From assembly GCF_039523415.1 (NCBI RefSeq), contig NZ_BAAAFG010000016.1, positions 591,717 to 655,716 of the forward strand: a stretch of DNA of 64,000 nucleotides. Direction: 5' to 3'. The stretch comes from Gangjinia marincola. Lineage in GTDB: Bacteria; Bacteroidota; Bacteroidia; Flavobacteriales; Flavobacteriaceae. Position 1 is the first letter of the stretch. Every line of letters starts with the position of its first letter. This document shows positions 1-8,352 of this stretch, piece by piece. A program made the position numbers and the translations under genes. Below the pieces are notes generated by a model that was not told where the DNA came from, made no database searches, and was given only the letters and a program-made list of their open reading frames with translations.

Positions 1-1
1 C

Positions 2-67
2 TCAAGTTTACAATTTAATTCTGATGGCTATCGTTTTAGTATAGAAATAGTTAATGAAGAAGACTAA
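2..67 (+). CDS. 3' end of an unidentified gene (partial)
   Basis: An open frame runs from the left edge of the window to a TAA at 65-67 and encodes a 21-residue C-terminus ending in DGYRFSIEIVNEED. The composition looks like real coding sequence, and no other feature explains this stretch. The fragment is too short to assign a family. An alternating hydrophobic end such as FSIEIV would suit the last strand of a histidine-kinase ATPase domain, but that is only a guess. No terminator hairpin follows it. Confidence 0.45.
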   Translation, partial: SSLQFNSDGYRFSIEIVNEED

Positions 68-252
68 CATGTGATATCTATTTTTATTTAGCAATCTCTT
101 AAAATAAGTTAAGCCCTTTATTTATGACCTTTTAAATCTTAATTACGAGAATATTTGGTCTAGGAGTTTTTTATTTTAATGTATATAACAGTATAAGAGA
201 AAAAATAATCACAGTAGAATAAGAAGAGTTTAATTCCTTTATAAATAATAAG
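68..252. other. AT-rich spacer with no recognisable feature
   Basis: About 185 bp between the partial left-edge gene and the end of the convergently transcribed rhomboid gene. I see no RNA gene, no strong hairpin with a T-run and no open frame with coding character on either strand. Confidence 0.5.
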
Positions 253-921
253 TTACTCCTCCTCCCACTCCACAAAGTTTCCATCCTCATCAAAATGCCT
301 CATAAAAGGATCCTTAGTCTCATCGTAGGACTCTAATTCCCACGCATACTTTTTTGCAAACTCAATCCTATCTCTAATAAAAATGGCTAAAAGGATTCCT
401 GATAGTAAACCGGATAAATGCCCCTCCCATGAAATCTTAGGATCATAAGGCAAAGTTCCCCAAATTAAACTCCCGTAGAGAAAAACAACTATAAAGGACA
501 CCGCCGCCAAGCGATAGTTCCTTGCCCAAATTCCTTTAAAAAATAAAAAACCTGCCAGCATATAGATTATCCCACTGGCACCTATGTGTAACGATGCTCT
601 ACCAATAATCCAGGTTAAAAGCCCCGTAAGAATATATCCCAGTACAAAAACCCTTAGAGACACTCCCCGGTAAAAATAAAGTAAAGCACTTGTTAATACT
701 AAAATGGGCACTGTATTGTGCCATAAATGTGTGAGGCTTCCATGGATAAACGGACTACATAAAATTCCAACAATACCTGATAATCGCCTTGGATAAACTC
801 CCCAACTATTGAAGTTAAGATGAAATCGCACTTCAACCCAATACACCAACCACATCAGTAATACAAATAACGCTGGCAATAGGATAACCTTAGGGGGTAT
901 GATAGGTATTGATTTTTTCAC
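253..921 (-). CDS. Rhomboid family intramembrane serine protease
   Basis: A 222-residue polytopic membrane protein that should cleave transmembrane substrates within the bilayer. The serine-histidine dyad is visible: Ser116 in the GASG motif and His168 in WEGHLSG, with an upstream HLWHN motif (Asn69) that would supply the oxyanion-hole asparagine. About six hydrophobic segments fit the minimal bacterial rhomboid fold. The acidic C-terminal tail (about residues 190-222) is probably cytoplasmic. The start is a GTG at 919-921; no in-frame ATG lies upstream before a stop, and the next Met is inside the first helix. It is divergent from rarA with a 73-bp gap. The substrate cannot be told from sequence. 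Confidence 0.9.
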   Translation of the reverse strand: MKKSIPIIPPKVILLPALFVLLMWLVYWVEVRFHLNFNSWGVYPRRLSGIVGILCSPFIHGSLTHLWHNTVPILVLTSALLYFYRGVSLRVFVLGYILTGLLTWIIGRASLHIGASGIIYMLAGFLFFKGIWARNYRLAAVSFIVVFLYGSLIWGTLPYDPKISWEGHLSGLLSGILLAIFIRDRIEFAKKYAWELESYDETKDPFMRHFDEDGNFVEWEEE

Positions 922-994
922 GTTTGAAGATAGTCAATAAACATTCCGATTTTGAGAAGGTGAAAACTTGTCATAGAAATGCTATTTTTACGAG

Positions 995-2272
995 ATGAAT
1001 CAACCCCTTGCAGAACGACTTAGACCTAAAACCCTTCAAAACTATTTAGGGCAATCGCATTTGGTAGACTCTAATGGAGCATTATACCATCAAATCACCG
1101 GTGGGAACATACCCTCTATCATTTTATGGGGTCCACCCGGAGTAGGAAAAACGACCCTAGCCAACATTATCGCTTTAGAAACAGACCGACCCTTTTATAC
1201 CTTAAGTGCCATAAATAGCGGAGTCAAAGATGTTCGCGAAGTCATTGAAAAAGCAAAAAAGTCTGAAGGTCTTTTTACCACTAAAAACCCTATTCTCTTT
1301 ATTGATGAAATTCATCGGTTTAGCAAATCACAACAGGATTCTCTGCTAGCCGCAGTAGAAAAAGGCTGGGTAACCTTAATTGGTGCTACAACAGAAAATC
1401 CCAGTTTTGAAGTAATCTCTGCGCTGCTTTCTAGATGTCAGGTGTATGTCTTAAAACATTTTGAACGTGAAGAACTTGACAAACTTCTTCGAATCGCTAT
1501 TCAAAAAGACATCCTTTTACAAAAAAAGAAAATTACCCTTAAAGAGACCGAAGCTCTGCTTCGGCTTAGTGGTGGCGACGCCAGAAAATTACTCAATATC
1601 TTTGAATTAGTCGTTAATTCAGTGGTTTCAGAAGAAATTGTAATCACCAACGAGTTAGTTTCCGCGAAAGCGCAACAATCTACTGTATTATATGACAAAA
1701 CAGGTGAACAACATTATGACATTATTTCGGCTTTTATAAAATCCATTCGAGGCAGTGATCCTAATGCTGCGGTTTATTATCTCTCCAGAATGATTGAAGG
1801 TGGTGAAGATGTTAAATTCATTGCACGTAGAATGATCATTCTAGCCAGTGAAGATATTGGAAATGCAAATCCTACAGCTCTAGTTATAGCAACCACAACC
1901 TTTGAAGCTGCATCTTTGATTGGCTTTCCTGAGTCGCGTATTATTTTAAGTCAATGTGCAGTTTATCTGGCTACCTCTCCAAAAAGTAATGCAACCTATA
2001 TAGCTATCAATGAAGCACAGCGAAAAGTCAAGGAAACCGGTAATTTGCCCATTCCTTTAGAAATAAGAAACGCACCCACCAAGCTGATGAAAGACTTAGG
2101 ATATGGTGAAGGTTATCAATACGCTCATAACCATGAAAATAACTTTGTGGAGTTTAATTTCTTACCTCAAGAAATAAGCGGCACAAAATTTTATGAACCC
2201 GGCACCTCGAAGAGGGAGGATCAAATCAGATTTTTTTTAAAAGAACGCTGGAAGAAAACCTATCGCTACTAA
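995..2272 (+). CDS. rarA: Replication-associated recombination ATPase RarA (MgsA)
   Basis: A 425-residue AAA+ ATPase of the RarA/MgsA/WRNIP1 family, which acts on stalled replication forks and single-strand gaps and is related to clamp-loader subunits. The N-terminus matches the family opening (PLAERLRP followed by LGQSHL). The Walker A is GPPGVGKT at 46-53, the Walker B is LFIDEIHRF at 101-109, and sensor 1 lies in IGATTENPSF near 129-138. The C-terminal half carries the family tetramerisation region (SRMIEGGEDVKFIARRM, ASEDIGNANP). Length is normal for the family. The gene contains one copy of the 13-bp motif TTCCGCGAAAGCG at 1660-1672. Its stop overlaps the convergent downstream gene by 4 bp. 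Confidence 0.96.
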   Translation: MNQPLAERLRPKTLQNYLGQSHLVDSNGALYHQITGGNIPSIILWGPPGVGKTTLANIIALETDRPFYTLSAINSGVKDVREVIEKAKKSEGLFTTKNPILFIDEIHRFSKSQQDSLLAAVEKGWVTLIGATTENPSFEVISALLSRCQVYVLKHFEREELDKLLRIAIQKDILLQKKKITLKETEALLRLSGGDARKLLNIFELVVNSVVSEEIVITNELVSAKAQQSTVLYDKTGEQHYDIISAFIKSIRGSDPNAAVYYLSRMIEGGEDVKFIARRMIILASEDIGNANPTALVIATTTFEAASLIGFPESRIILSQCAVYLATSPKSNATYIAINEAQRKVKETGNLPIPLEIRNAPTKLMKDLGYGEGYQYAHNHENNFVEFNFLPQEISGTKFYEPGTSKREDQIRFFLKERWKKTYRY

Positions 2273-3021
2273 TTTTTTACGATATACATTAATGTAACCA
2301 GCTTACCGGTAGCTTTATCTAAATACTCAACGACAATATCCTTTTTACTACTAAAATTAGCTACTCCCTGAATATCGCCGTCAAAATAAATATAATTACC
2401 AGATTCTGTTTGAATCAATTTTATTTCTTCATCTTCACCACTAGGTTGTAGCACGAAACCATCTTCTATTTTCTTTAGATTGTAGACCTGATCTTTGTGT
2501 TTATACATCAAATTCTCTGATTGATCTAGACTTTCATTACTTGCATCATCAGAGGATAGTGTGCCAAATGATTTTTCTACAATACCGTTATAGGAGTATG
2601 ACAAAATGGATAAAGATTCGAAAGCCCGTTTGAGCGCTTCTTGATATGCCTCTTTATATGCTTTCTCCTTGCTTCTTCCTTCATCCGAAGAATATACCGG
2701 CATACCATTACAGTCACGTAATTTTATTTTAATTTTAGTGACAAATAAATTAGAATCTTCTTCAATATCTGCATAAAGCGCCAAACATTTTTCGTCTTTT
2801 AAATCTTGGGGTAGAGGCTGATCATCTAAATATGCGTCAAAACCATTTTGCTTAAATAAATAAGCAGTCATATAATTTAATCTAAACTGATCTCTTTCTT
2901 TTAAGAAGTCAAATTTCGAAGGAACTACCACATACTTGTAATTGTCTACATCTTGAGCATAAATTTTACATCCAAAAAAGTTTAGTAGTATAAATAAAAT
3001 CAGATAATTAATTTTCATCAT
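2269..3021 (-). CDS. Conserved exported protein of unknown function
   Basis: A 250-residue protein beginning MMKINYL, with a hydrophobic signal sequence that probably ends after IYAQ, so it should be periplasmic or outer-membrane associated. The mature part is acidic and Lys/Glu rich, with an Ala/Lys/Glu helical stretch in the middle (KEKAYKEAYQEALKRAF) followed by a beta-rich tail. I do not recognise a named family. An upstream ATG at 3045 would add eight residues, but the promoter-like box at 3053-3060 would start transcription close to 3046, and the hydrophobic signal begins right after the ATG at 3021. It overlaps the convergent rarA end by 4 bp. Confidence 0.7.
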   Translation of the reverse strand: MMKINYLILFILLNFFGCKIYAQDVDNYKYVVVPSKFDFLKERDQFRLNYMTAYLFKQNGFDAYLDDQPLPQDLKDEKCLALYADIEEDSNLFVTKIKIKLRDCNGMPVYSSDEGRSKEKAYKEAYQEALKRAFESLSILSYSYNGIVEKSFGTLSSDDASNESLDQSENLMYKHKDQVYNLKKIEDGFVLQPSGEDEEIKLIQTESGNYIYFDGDIQGVANFSSKKDIVVEYLDKATGKLVTLMYIVKN

Positions 3022-3052
3022 ATTGTTTTTTAGTATTCCCCACATTACGCGT

Positions 3053-3060
3053 CAAACATA
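3053..3060 (-). promoter_or_regulatory. Putative -7 box (TATGTTTG) for the exported protein gene
   Basis: Read on the minus strand, TATGTTTG matches the Bacteroidota -7 consensus TAnnTTTG and lies in the 21-bp gap behind the yjjG-like gene. I see no TTG at the -33 distance, so the site rests on the -7 box alone. Confidence 0.35.
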
Positions 3061-3066
3061 CATAAA

Positions 3067-3750
3067 TTAAAGGATATTTTTTAGTTCCTCTAACCTACTG
3101 ATTGAACGTGAATCTGTCACCTCACCTTTAGGATTAAAATAAACCGTATCCAGACCAAAATCGCGGCCACCGCATATATCTGCCTCATAGGAATCCCCTA
3201 CCATCAAAGAATATTGCGGACTAGCGTTTGCTTTTTGCATCGCCTTTTCAAATATTAAAGGGTGCGGTTTTTTCTTGCCAGCATCTTCAGAGGTTGTCAC
3301 TGTTTTGAAATAGTGATCAATGTTGCTCTTTTTAAGCTTTTTATGCTGTACTTCTTCAAATCCATTGGTAATAATATGTAGGCTATAGCGGTCATTAAGG
3401 TACTCTAATACCTCAATACATCCTCGAAATAAGTAGTTATTTTTGGGTAAATATGTAATATAGTCTTTAGCTAATCGATCAATCATCGTAGCTGAAACTT
3501 CTTGACCATAGGTCCTAAACGCTTTATCGAGACGTCCAAAACGCAATTCTCCTTTTGAAATCTTATCATTTCGATACAATCGCCAATACTCAAAATTTAT
3601 GGGACTATAAACGGCAATAAATTTTTCGAGATTGATTGAAAGTCCGTGTAATTCAAAAATATCCTCATAGGCTAGCGCAGAATTTTTTTCGAAATCCCAT
3701 AACGTATGATCTAAATCGAAGAAAATATGCTGTATTTCCTTATTTTTCAT
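3067..3750 (-). CDS. HAD-superfamily phosphatase, YjjG-type nucleotidase
   Basis: A 227-residue haloacid-dehalogenase hydrolase. Motif I is FFDLDHTLWDF (nucleophile Asp12, acid Asp14), motif II is the IITNG segment, motif III Lys lies in GKKKPHP, and motif IV is MVGDSYEADICGG. The family resemblance is to YjjG, which dephosphorylates pyrimidine nucleoside monophosphates including non-canonical ones. The substrate is inferred by family only. The start ATG overlaps the end of the upstream deacetylase-like gene by 11 bp, so the two are probably co-translated. Confidence 0.88.
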   Translation of the reverse strand: MKNKEIQHIFFDLDHTLWDFEKNSALAYEDIFELHGLSINLEKFIAVYSPINFEYWRLYRNDKISKGELRFGRLDKAFRTYGQEVSATMIDRLAKDYITYLPKNNYLFRGCIEVLEYLNDRYSLHIITNGFEEVQHKKLKKSNIDHYFKTVTTSEDAGKKKPHPLIFEKAMQKANASPQYSLMVGDSYEADICGGRDFGLDTVYFNPKGEVTDSRSISRLEELKNIL

Positions 3751-5023
3751 GCTGAAACTTGATTAAACTAAATACATCTTCTCTTTTCTTTTCGTCCTCA
3801 AAAGTACTGTTAGAAAATATCATTACTAATTTACCCTCTACATGAATTAATTTATTTTTTATTCTAACTAACTGCATATTCATCTGATCACGCGTTTCTA
3901 TTCCTAGTGTATAATCATGAAAAACATACGGAACTACCTTTAAAGGAGTAATTTGCTCATAATTGATTTCATAAAATAAAAATGGTGAACATGTACCAGC
4001 CCTAAATCCAATTTTATTGGGATATCCCATAGAGTAGTCTTTCTCAACTTCTAAAAACACCAAATGATTAAAATAGTCTGGTAAATTAAGTTCATTCTCA
4101 CTGACAATTGTTTTCTTGAGCGCTTCATTCGTAATATCTTCAAGCCGTAGCTTTTCTTTTTTAAGAACTTCTTGCCGCTTAATCGCAAATGTTCCTACAT
4201 GTAAACCTACTGATCCATAATCTGCCAAAGATTTAATTTGAGATCTATATTTAACACGCTGAAAATTTATATTTCGGTTGTCGATACTAAAATCGCTCAG
4301 TTGAAACATAAATGTGAAATTGATCTGGTTGGTTTTACTAAAATCTATTAAGTCATCATAATGGTCATAAGGATCACTTTTACCTCCTAAGAGTACTTTT
4401 ATACGCGTTAGAATTCCCTGTAAATTAAATGTAGATAAATCTGTAATAAATCCCCCCACGGTGCGTAAAATCCCTTTTTGCTGATAACGGTATAATTCTT
4501 TTACCGTTAAAATAGTTTCAGGTTTAGAAATAGGTTTATCGACGATCACGTCGAAACGTTTTTGCAAGAGACTTAAAAATTTCTGAGCCCAGATGTCAAT
4601 TACGGGAGAGTCCAAAAAATTGTGTTTATATCCAAGGCTCTCTTCTGCAGGAAATCTTCCTTTTGAATCCTTAACATGTGGCATATATTCTTCATAACGG
4701 CTCAATAAATAAAAGGAGGCTGAAAATATGTCAAACGGCAAATCACTATTCTCTGAAACTTTAAAAAAACAAATCGTGTCATCCCATGGCTGGACTTTAA
4801 CCGTAACATCTGAAAAACCTTGCTCATGCAGTAAACCATGTTGTTTTACAAAAAACTCGTTACCTAGTCGTTTTTGACCATAGGATATTTTTGGTCCTTC
4901 ATGCGCTACAAATTCATCTATAATCGACGTCAGCCTTGCTTCGATCCCCAACAGATGCTGACAAATATGCTTGAAAATATAGGTAATGCGTGAAGTAAGC
5001 TTTGGGGTGTATACCAGTATCAT
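3740..5023 (-). CDS. Polysaccharide deacetylase-like protein (DUF7033 type)
   Basis: A 427-residue protein resembling the large Bacteroidota proteins that pair an N-terminal DUF7033 region (roughly 1-140) with a divergent NodB-like deacetylase half. The DPYDHYDDLIDFS segment, the GLHVGTFA histidine motif near 280 and the RAGTCSPFLFYEI motif near 345 match this family pattern. No signal peptide is seen, so a cytoplasmic site is likely. The usual second histidine motif after the GLH segment looks altered (VSENELNLPDYFNHLVF in its place), so catalysis is not certain. It sits between radC and the yjjG-like gene with a 9-bp gap and an 11-bp overlap, consistent with one operon. Confidence 0.75.
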   Translation of the reverse strand: MILVYTPKLTSRITYIFKHICQHLLGIEARLTSIIDEFVAHEGPKISYGQKRLGNEFFVKQHGLLHEQGFSDVTVKVQPWDDTICFFKVSENSDLPFDIFSASFYLLSRYEEYMPHVKDSKGRFPAEESLGYKHNFLDSPVIDIWAQKFLSLLQKRFDVIVDKPISKPETILTVKELYRYQQKGILRTVGGFITDLSTFNLQGILTRIKVLLGGKSDPYDHYDDLIDFSKTNQINFTFMFQLSDFSIDNRNINFQRVKYRSQIKSLADYGSVGLHVGTFAIKRQEVLKKEKLRLEDITNEALKKTIVSENELNLPDYFNHLVFLEVEKDYSMGYPNKIGFRAGTCSPFLFYEINYEQITPLKVVPYVFHDYTLGIETRDQMNMQLVRIKNKLIHVEGKLVMIFSNSTFEDEKKREDVFSLIKFQHEK

Positions 5024-5031
5024 AACTAAGA

Positions 5032-5730
5032 TTAAAGCAGGCCTTGATCTGCAAAGCTAAAGTAAGAAGTTTGTGTGACGATAATATGATCTAACACTTT
5101 AATATCTAAACCTTCACCGGCTTCCTTAATTTTTAGAGTGATTTTTTTATCTTCATTACTAGGGCTTGTATTACCAGAAGGATGATTATGTCCTAAAATC
5201 AATGCTGTAGCGCCTAATTCTAATGCACGTTTAAATAAGAGACGTACGTCTACCAACGTACCCGTAATACCACCTTTACTTAATTGTTCTTTTTGAAGAA
5301 TTTTATTCGAATTGTTTAAAAATACAATCCAAAACTCCTCATGAGGTAAGTCTGAAAGTAGAGGTTCAAGCGCATGATATGCATCCCGACTGCTTCCTAT
5401 TTTACTCTGCTTAACGACATCTTCTGCTGCTCTTCTTTTCCCTAATTCTAAGGCTGCGACTATACTTATCGCTTTAGCCTCACCTATCCCTTTAAATTTC
5501 ATGAGTTCCTGTACAGAAAACTTTCCAAGAACATTTAAATTATTTTCGGCTTTAGCCAAAATACGTTGACTTAGCTGCACTGCACTTTCTGTCCTGCTTC
5601 CTGATCCTATCAAGATAGCAATAAGCTCTGCGTCGCTCAAAGAAGCTTTTCCTTTTTGAAGCAACTTCTCCCTGGGGCGATCATCAAGCGCCCAATGCTT
5701 AATCGAAAAAGACGCTGAAGAGTCTGACAT
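5032..5730 (-). CDS. radC: RadC family JAMM-domain protein
   Basis: A 232-residue RadC protein. An N-terminal helix-hairpin-helix region (about 70-95, with KFKGIGEAKA) is followed by the JAMM metalloprotease-like domain, with the metal motif HNHPSG (His181, His183) and Asp194 in SNEDKK. Despite the historical name, a role in DNA repair is not established for the family. It is the first gene of a probable three-gene unit radC, deacetylase-like, yjjG-like, and is divergent from the DUF1569 gene with a 59-bp gap. Confidence 0.95.
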   Translation of the reverse strand: MSDSSASFSIKHWALDDRPREKLLQKGKASLSDAELIAILIGSGSRTESAVQLSQRILAKAENNLNVLGKFSVQELMKFKGIGEAKAISIVAALELGKRRAAEDVVKQSKIGSSRDAYHALEPLLSDLPHEEFWIVFLNNSNKILQKEQLSKGGITGTLVDVRLLFKRALELGATALILGHNHPSGNTSPSNEDKKITLKIKEAGEGLDIKVLDHIIVTQTSYFSFADQGLL

Positions 5731-5789
5731 AGATTGTTATTTTGTTAAAGATAAAAAATGTAATTTTATCAACCTCAAAATTGATTTTT

Positions 5790-6239
5790 ATGAAGTCTCT
5801 GTTCGAAGAAAACACCTATGCTGAAATCACTTCTCGTCTAAATCAACTTGACGAATCTAGTGAACGCCAATGGGGTAAAATGACGGTGAGTCAAATGTTG
5901 CACCACTGTCAGCTTCCGTTAGCTCTTGCTCTTAAAGAGCATACGCTGGAAAAACCAAGCTGGTTTATGAAAATTATGGGCAAGTTCTTTAAAAAAACGC
6001 TCTACAATGATAGTGAATGGAAAAAGAATTTACCCACTCCAGCCAGATTTAAAGTAATAGAAGACAAAAATTTTGGACAAGAAAAAGATATACTTTCAGG
6101 CTTGATAAATAGATTTCACGACCAAAAGGAGAAGAAAAATTGGGATCCGCACCCGGTATTTGGTCACTTTACTGTAGCCCAATGGGGTCAAATGCAATAC
6201 AAACATTTAGACCATCATTTTAGGCAATTTGGAGTTTAA
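5790..6239 (+). CDS. DUF1569 (DinB-like) protein
   Basis: A 149-residue protein with the DUF1569 pattern: an N-terminal helix, then WGKMTVSQMLHHC with the conserved His pair, and a C-terminal HPVFGHFTVAQWGQMQYKHLDHHFRQF repeated in spirit across the family. The conserved histidines suggest a metal-binding four-helix bundle as in DinB/YfiT proteins. The biochemical role is unknown. A longer reading frame opens with TTG at 5742, but the ATG at 5790 fits homolog starts. Confidence 0.8.
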   Translation: MKSLFEENTYAEITSRLNQLDESSERQWGKMTVSQMLHHCQLPLALALKEHTLEKPSWFMKIMGKFFKKTLYNDSEWKKNLPTPARFKVIEDKNFGQEKDILSGLINRFHDQKEKKNWDPHPVFGHFTVAQWGQMQYKHLDHHFRQFGV

Positions 6240-6251
6240 GAACAATACCTA

Positions 6252-6887
6252 ATGAACAAATACCCCCCACCTCATCACCAAGAGCAGAATCCTGAAAATA
6301 TTATTAAGGTTATACAGCATTACCCCTTAGGAACTCTGGTAACCGCTAAAGATGATGAAGCACACATTACGCATATCCCTTTGATTTACGAAGCTGATGA
6401 TTCTAAATATGGTAAGTTAGTTGCACACATTGATAAATTTAATCCACAGGTGAATCATTTAATTAATGATAGCTCTGCGACCGCTGTATTTCATGGGCCG
6501 CAAACCTACATCTCACCGAGTATTCTTAGTACTACTCAACTCCCCACATGGAATTACATCATAGTTCATGTAAAAGGAAAAATACATTTACTTAAGGATC
6601 GAGATCAGGTAAGGGAAACACTTATAAGGATGACCTCTTTTTTAGAAGGAGACAATCCCGCTTATGTGTTAGCTGAGAATAATCCCAGAATGGAAGCTGC
6701 GCTAGATTATATCATTGGCTTTGAGATTGAAATCACTTCGTGGGAAGGGAAATTCAAATTTTCGCAGGATAAAGCGAAAAGAGATAAAGCACTTGCCAAA
6801 GCTGAGCTAATTCAATCTCAACAAAATTCTGTGAGAGCATTTATAGATGATTTGTTTGATCATCACCACCAAATCATAACAAAATAA
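6252..6887 (+). CDS. PaiB-like FMN-binding protein
   Basis: A 211-residue protein matching the PaiB family (annotated as FMN-binding negative transcriptional regulators). Visible family motifs are YPLGTLVTA near 24-32, ITHIPLIYE, LVAHIDKFNPQ, VFHGPQTYISPS and PTWNYIIVHVKG. The fold is a split-barrel flavin reductase-like domain. PaiB in Bacillus affects protease synthesis and sporulation, but a regulatory role here is inference only. It lies 12 bp after the DUF1569 gene on the same strand, so they are probably co-transcribed, and it ends 4 bp before the convergent mpl. Confidence 0.85.
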   Translation: MNKYPPPHHQEQNPENIIKVIQHYPLGTLVTAKDDEAHITHIPLIYEADDSKYGKLVAHIDKFNPQVNHLINDSSATAVFHGPQTYISPSILSTTQLPTWNYIIVHVKGKIHLLKDRDQVRETLIRMTSFLEGDNPAYVLAENNPRMEAALDYIIGFEIEITSWEGKFKFSQDKAKRDKALAKAELIQSQQNSVRAFIDDLFDHHHQIITK

Positions 6888-6891
6888 TCTA

Positions 6892-8244
6892 TTACAGAAG
6901 ATTTTTAAGCTCTGTCAAATCCAATCCCCCATAGTTTCCAGAACTCATCATGAGTAATACAGCATCATCTAGTTTTTCCTTAAAAAGCTGAGATTTGAAT
7001 TGTGTAGGATCAGTAAACACCTGTAGGTCATCTCTGCCAAAAGCCGTCTTAATATCCTCTTTACTTATCGGATCCAGTTTTTTTAAAGCAACAGCCCCGG
7101 GAGAATAAAATACCATGGCAATATCTGCAGGGTTCAAAGCATTTTTATATTGTGCTAAAAATTGCGGAGTCAGACTACTAAAGGTATGTAGCTCCAGGCA
7201 TGCAATTAATCTTCGATTAGGATATTGCTCTTTTACCGCTGCCGTGGTCGCTGCAACCTTAGAAGGACTGTGCGCAAAATCCTTATAAATCAGAGACGAT
7301 TTATTTTCTGCAATCTTCTCAAGTCGCTTAGAGGCTCCTTTAAAGGTGGCAATGGCTTCATAAAAATCTTCTTCATCAACACCCATATGTTGACATATCC
7401 ACTTTGCTCCTGCTAGATTACTTAAGTTATGTCGACCAAAAATATCAACCGGCATAAAGCCATCGGGAGTTTCTAAAAGAGTTACACCATCTTCAACCTG
7501 AAAATTAGGAATCACATAGCCATGTTTTCTGGTGGGTTTAGTCGCAGCTTCAGCTATTCGCTTTACCTGCGCATCTTCTTCGTTATAGACTAAGATTCCG
7601 CCATTACTAATTTCTTCAGCAAATATCTCGAACTGTTCTACGTAATTTTCATAAGTAGGGAACACATTAATATGGTCCCAGGCTATTCCGCTGATCAGCG
7701 CAATATTCGGTTTATATAAATGAAATTTTGGTCTTCGGTCGATAGGAGATGATAAGTATTCGTCGCCCTCTAATACGATAAAATCATTCTCATGGGTAAG
7801 ATGCACCATGGTGTCAAATCCTTCTAACTGTGCGCCTACCATGTAGTCCACCGCTTTTCCGTGATAATGCATCACATGTAAGATCATTGAAGTTATAGTA
7901 GTCTTTCCGTGTGATCCGCCAATAACAACCCGTGTTTTTTGTTTGGCCTGTTCGTATAGAAACTCAGGATACGAATAAATTTTAAGATTGAGTTCCTGCG
8001 CTTTAAGGAGTTCAGGATTATCCTTTTTTGCATGCATGCCTAAAATCACGGCATCCAGATTTTTATCTATTTTTTCAGGAAACCACCCGAATTCTTGAGG
8101 CAACAAACCAAATTTCTCTAAGCGTGATTTAGAAGGTTCAAAAATGGCATCATCACTTCCTGTAATTTGATCTCCTTTATGATGAAGTGCCAATGCTAAG
8201 TTGTGCATTGCACTACCACCAATCGCAATAAAATGTATTCGCAT
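6892..8244 (-). CDS. mpl: UDP-N-acetylmuramate:tripeptide ligase Mpl
   Basis: A 450-residue Mur-ligase family enzyme. The N-terminal MRIHFIAIGGSAMHNLA is the Rossmann-like UDP-binding start typical of Mpl and MurC. The ATP-binding P-loop is GGSHGKTT at 108-115, followed by the central ligase domain (LEGDEYLSS, ALISGIAWDHINVF) and the C-terminal domain (KDFAHSPSKVAAT). Mpl joins L-Ala-gamma-D-Glu-meso-DAP released from old wall to UDP-MurNAc, so it serves peptidoglycan recycling. MurC is the alternative, but FEPSKSRLEKFG and the KDFAHSPSKV motif favour Mpl. A 28-bp palindrome lies 68 bp upstream. Confidence 0.9.
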   Translation of the reverse strand: MRIHFIAIGGSAMHNLALALHHKGDQITGSDDAIFEPSKSRLEKFGLLPQEFGWFPEKIDKNLDAVILGMHAKKDNPELLKAQELNLKIYSYPEFLYEQAKQKTRVVIGGSHGKTTITSMILHVMHYHGKAVDYMVGAQLEGFDTMVHLTHENDFIVLEGDEYLSSPIDRRPKFHLYKPNIALISGIAWDHINVFPTYENYVEQFEIFAEEISNGGILVYNEEDAQVKRIAEAATKPTRKHGYVIPNFQVEDGVTLLETPDGFMPVDIFGRHNLSNLAGAKWICQHMGVDEEDFYEAIATFKGASKRLEKIAENKSSLIYKDFAHSPSKVAATTAAVKEQYPNRRLIACLELHTFSSLTPQFLAQYKNALNPADIAMVFYSPGAVALKKLDPISKEDIKTAFGRDDLQVFTDPTQFKSQLFKEKLDDAVLLMMSSGNYGGLDLTELKNLL

Positions 8245-8311
8245 AAAATTCTTCTAAATGGTAAAGATACGTATACCATTACAGGATTTAAAAAGCAGAT
8301 TGAGTTTCACA

Positions 8312-8339
8312 TCATTGTAATATTGCAATATTACAATGA
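8312..8339. repeat. 28-bp perfect palindrome upstream of mpl
   Basis: The left half is TCATTGTAATATTG and the right half is its exact reverse complement, CAATATTACAATGA. The palindrome lies between the stop of the TPR gene (8353) and the start of mpl (8244), both on the minus strand. No T-run follows on the minus strand, so it is not a standard intrinsic terminator. The spacing from the mpl start would suit a dimeric regulator's operator, or the RNA could form a 12-bp AT-rich hairpin. Confidence 0.6.
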
Positions 8340-8352
8340 CGCCCAATTATTA

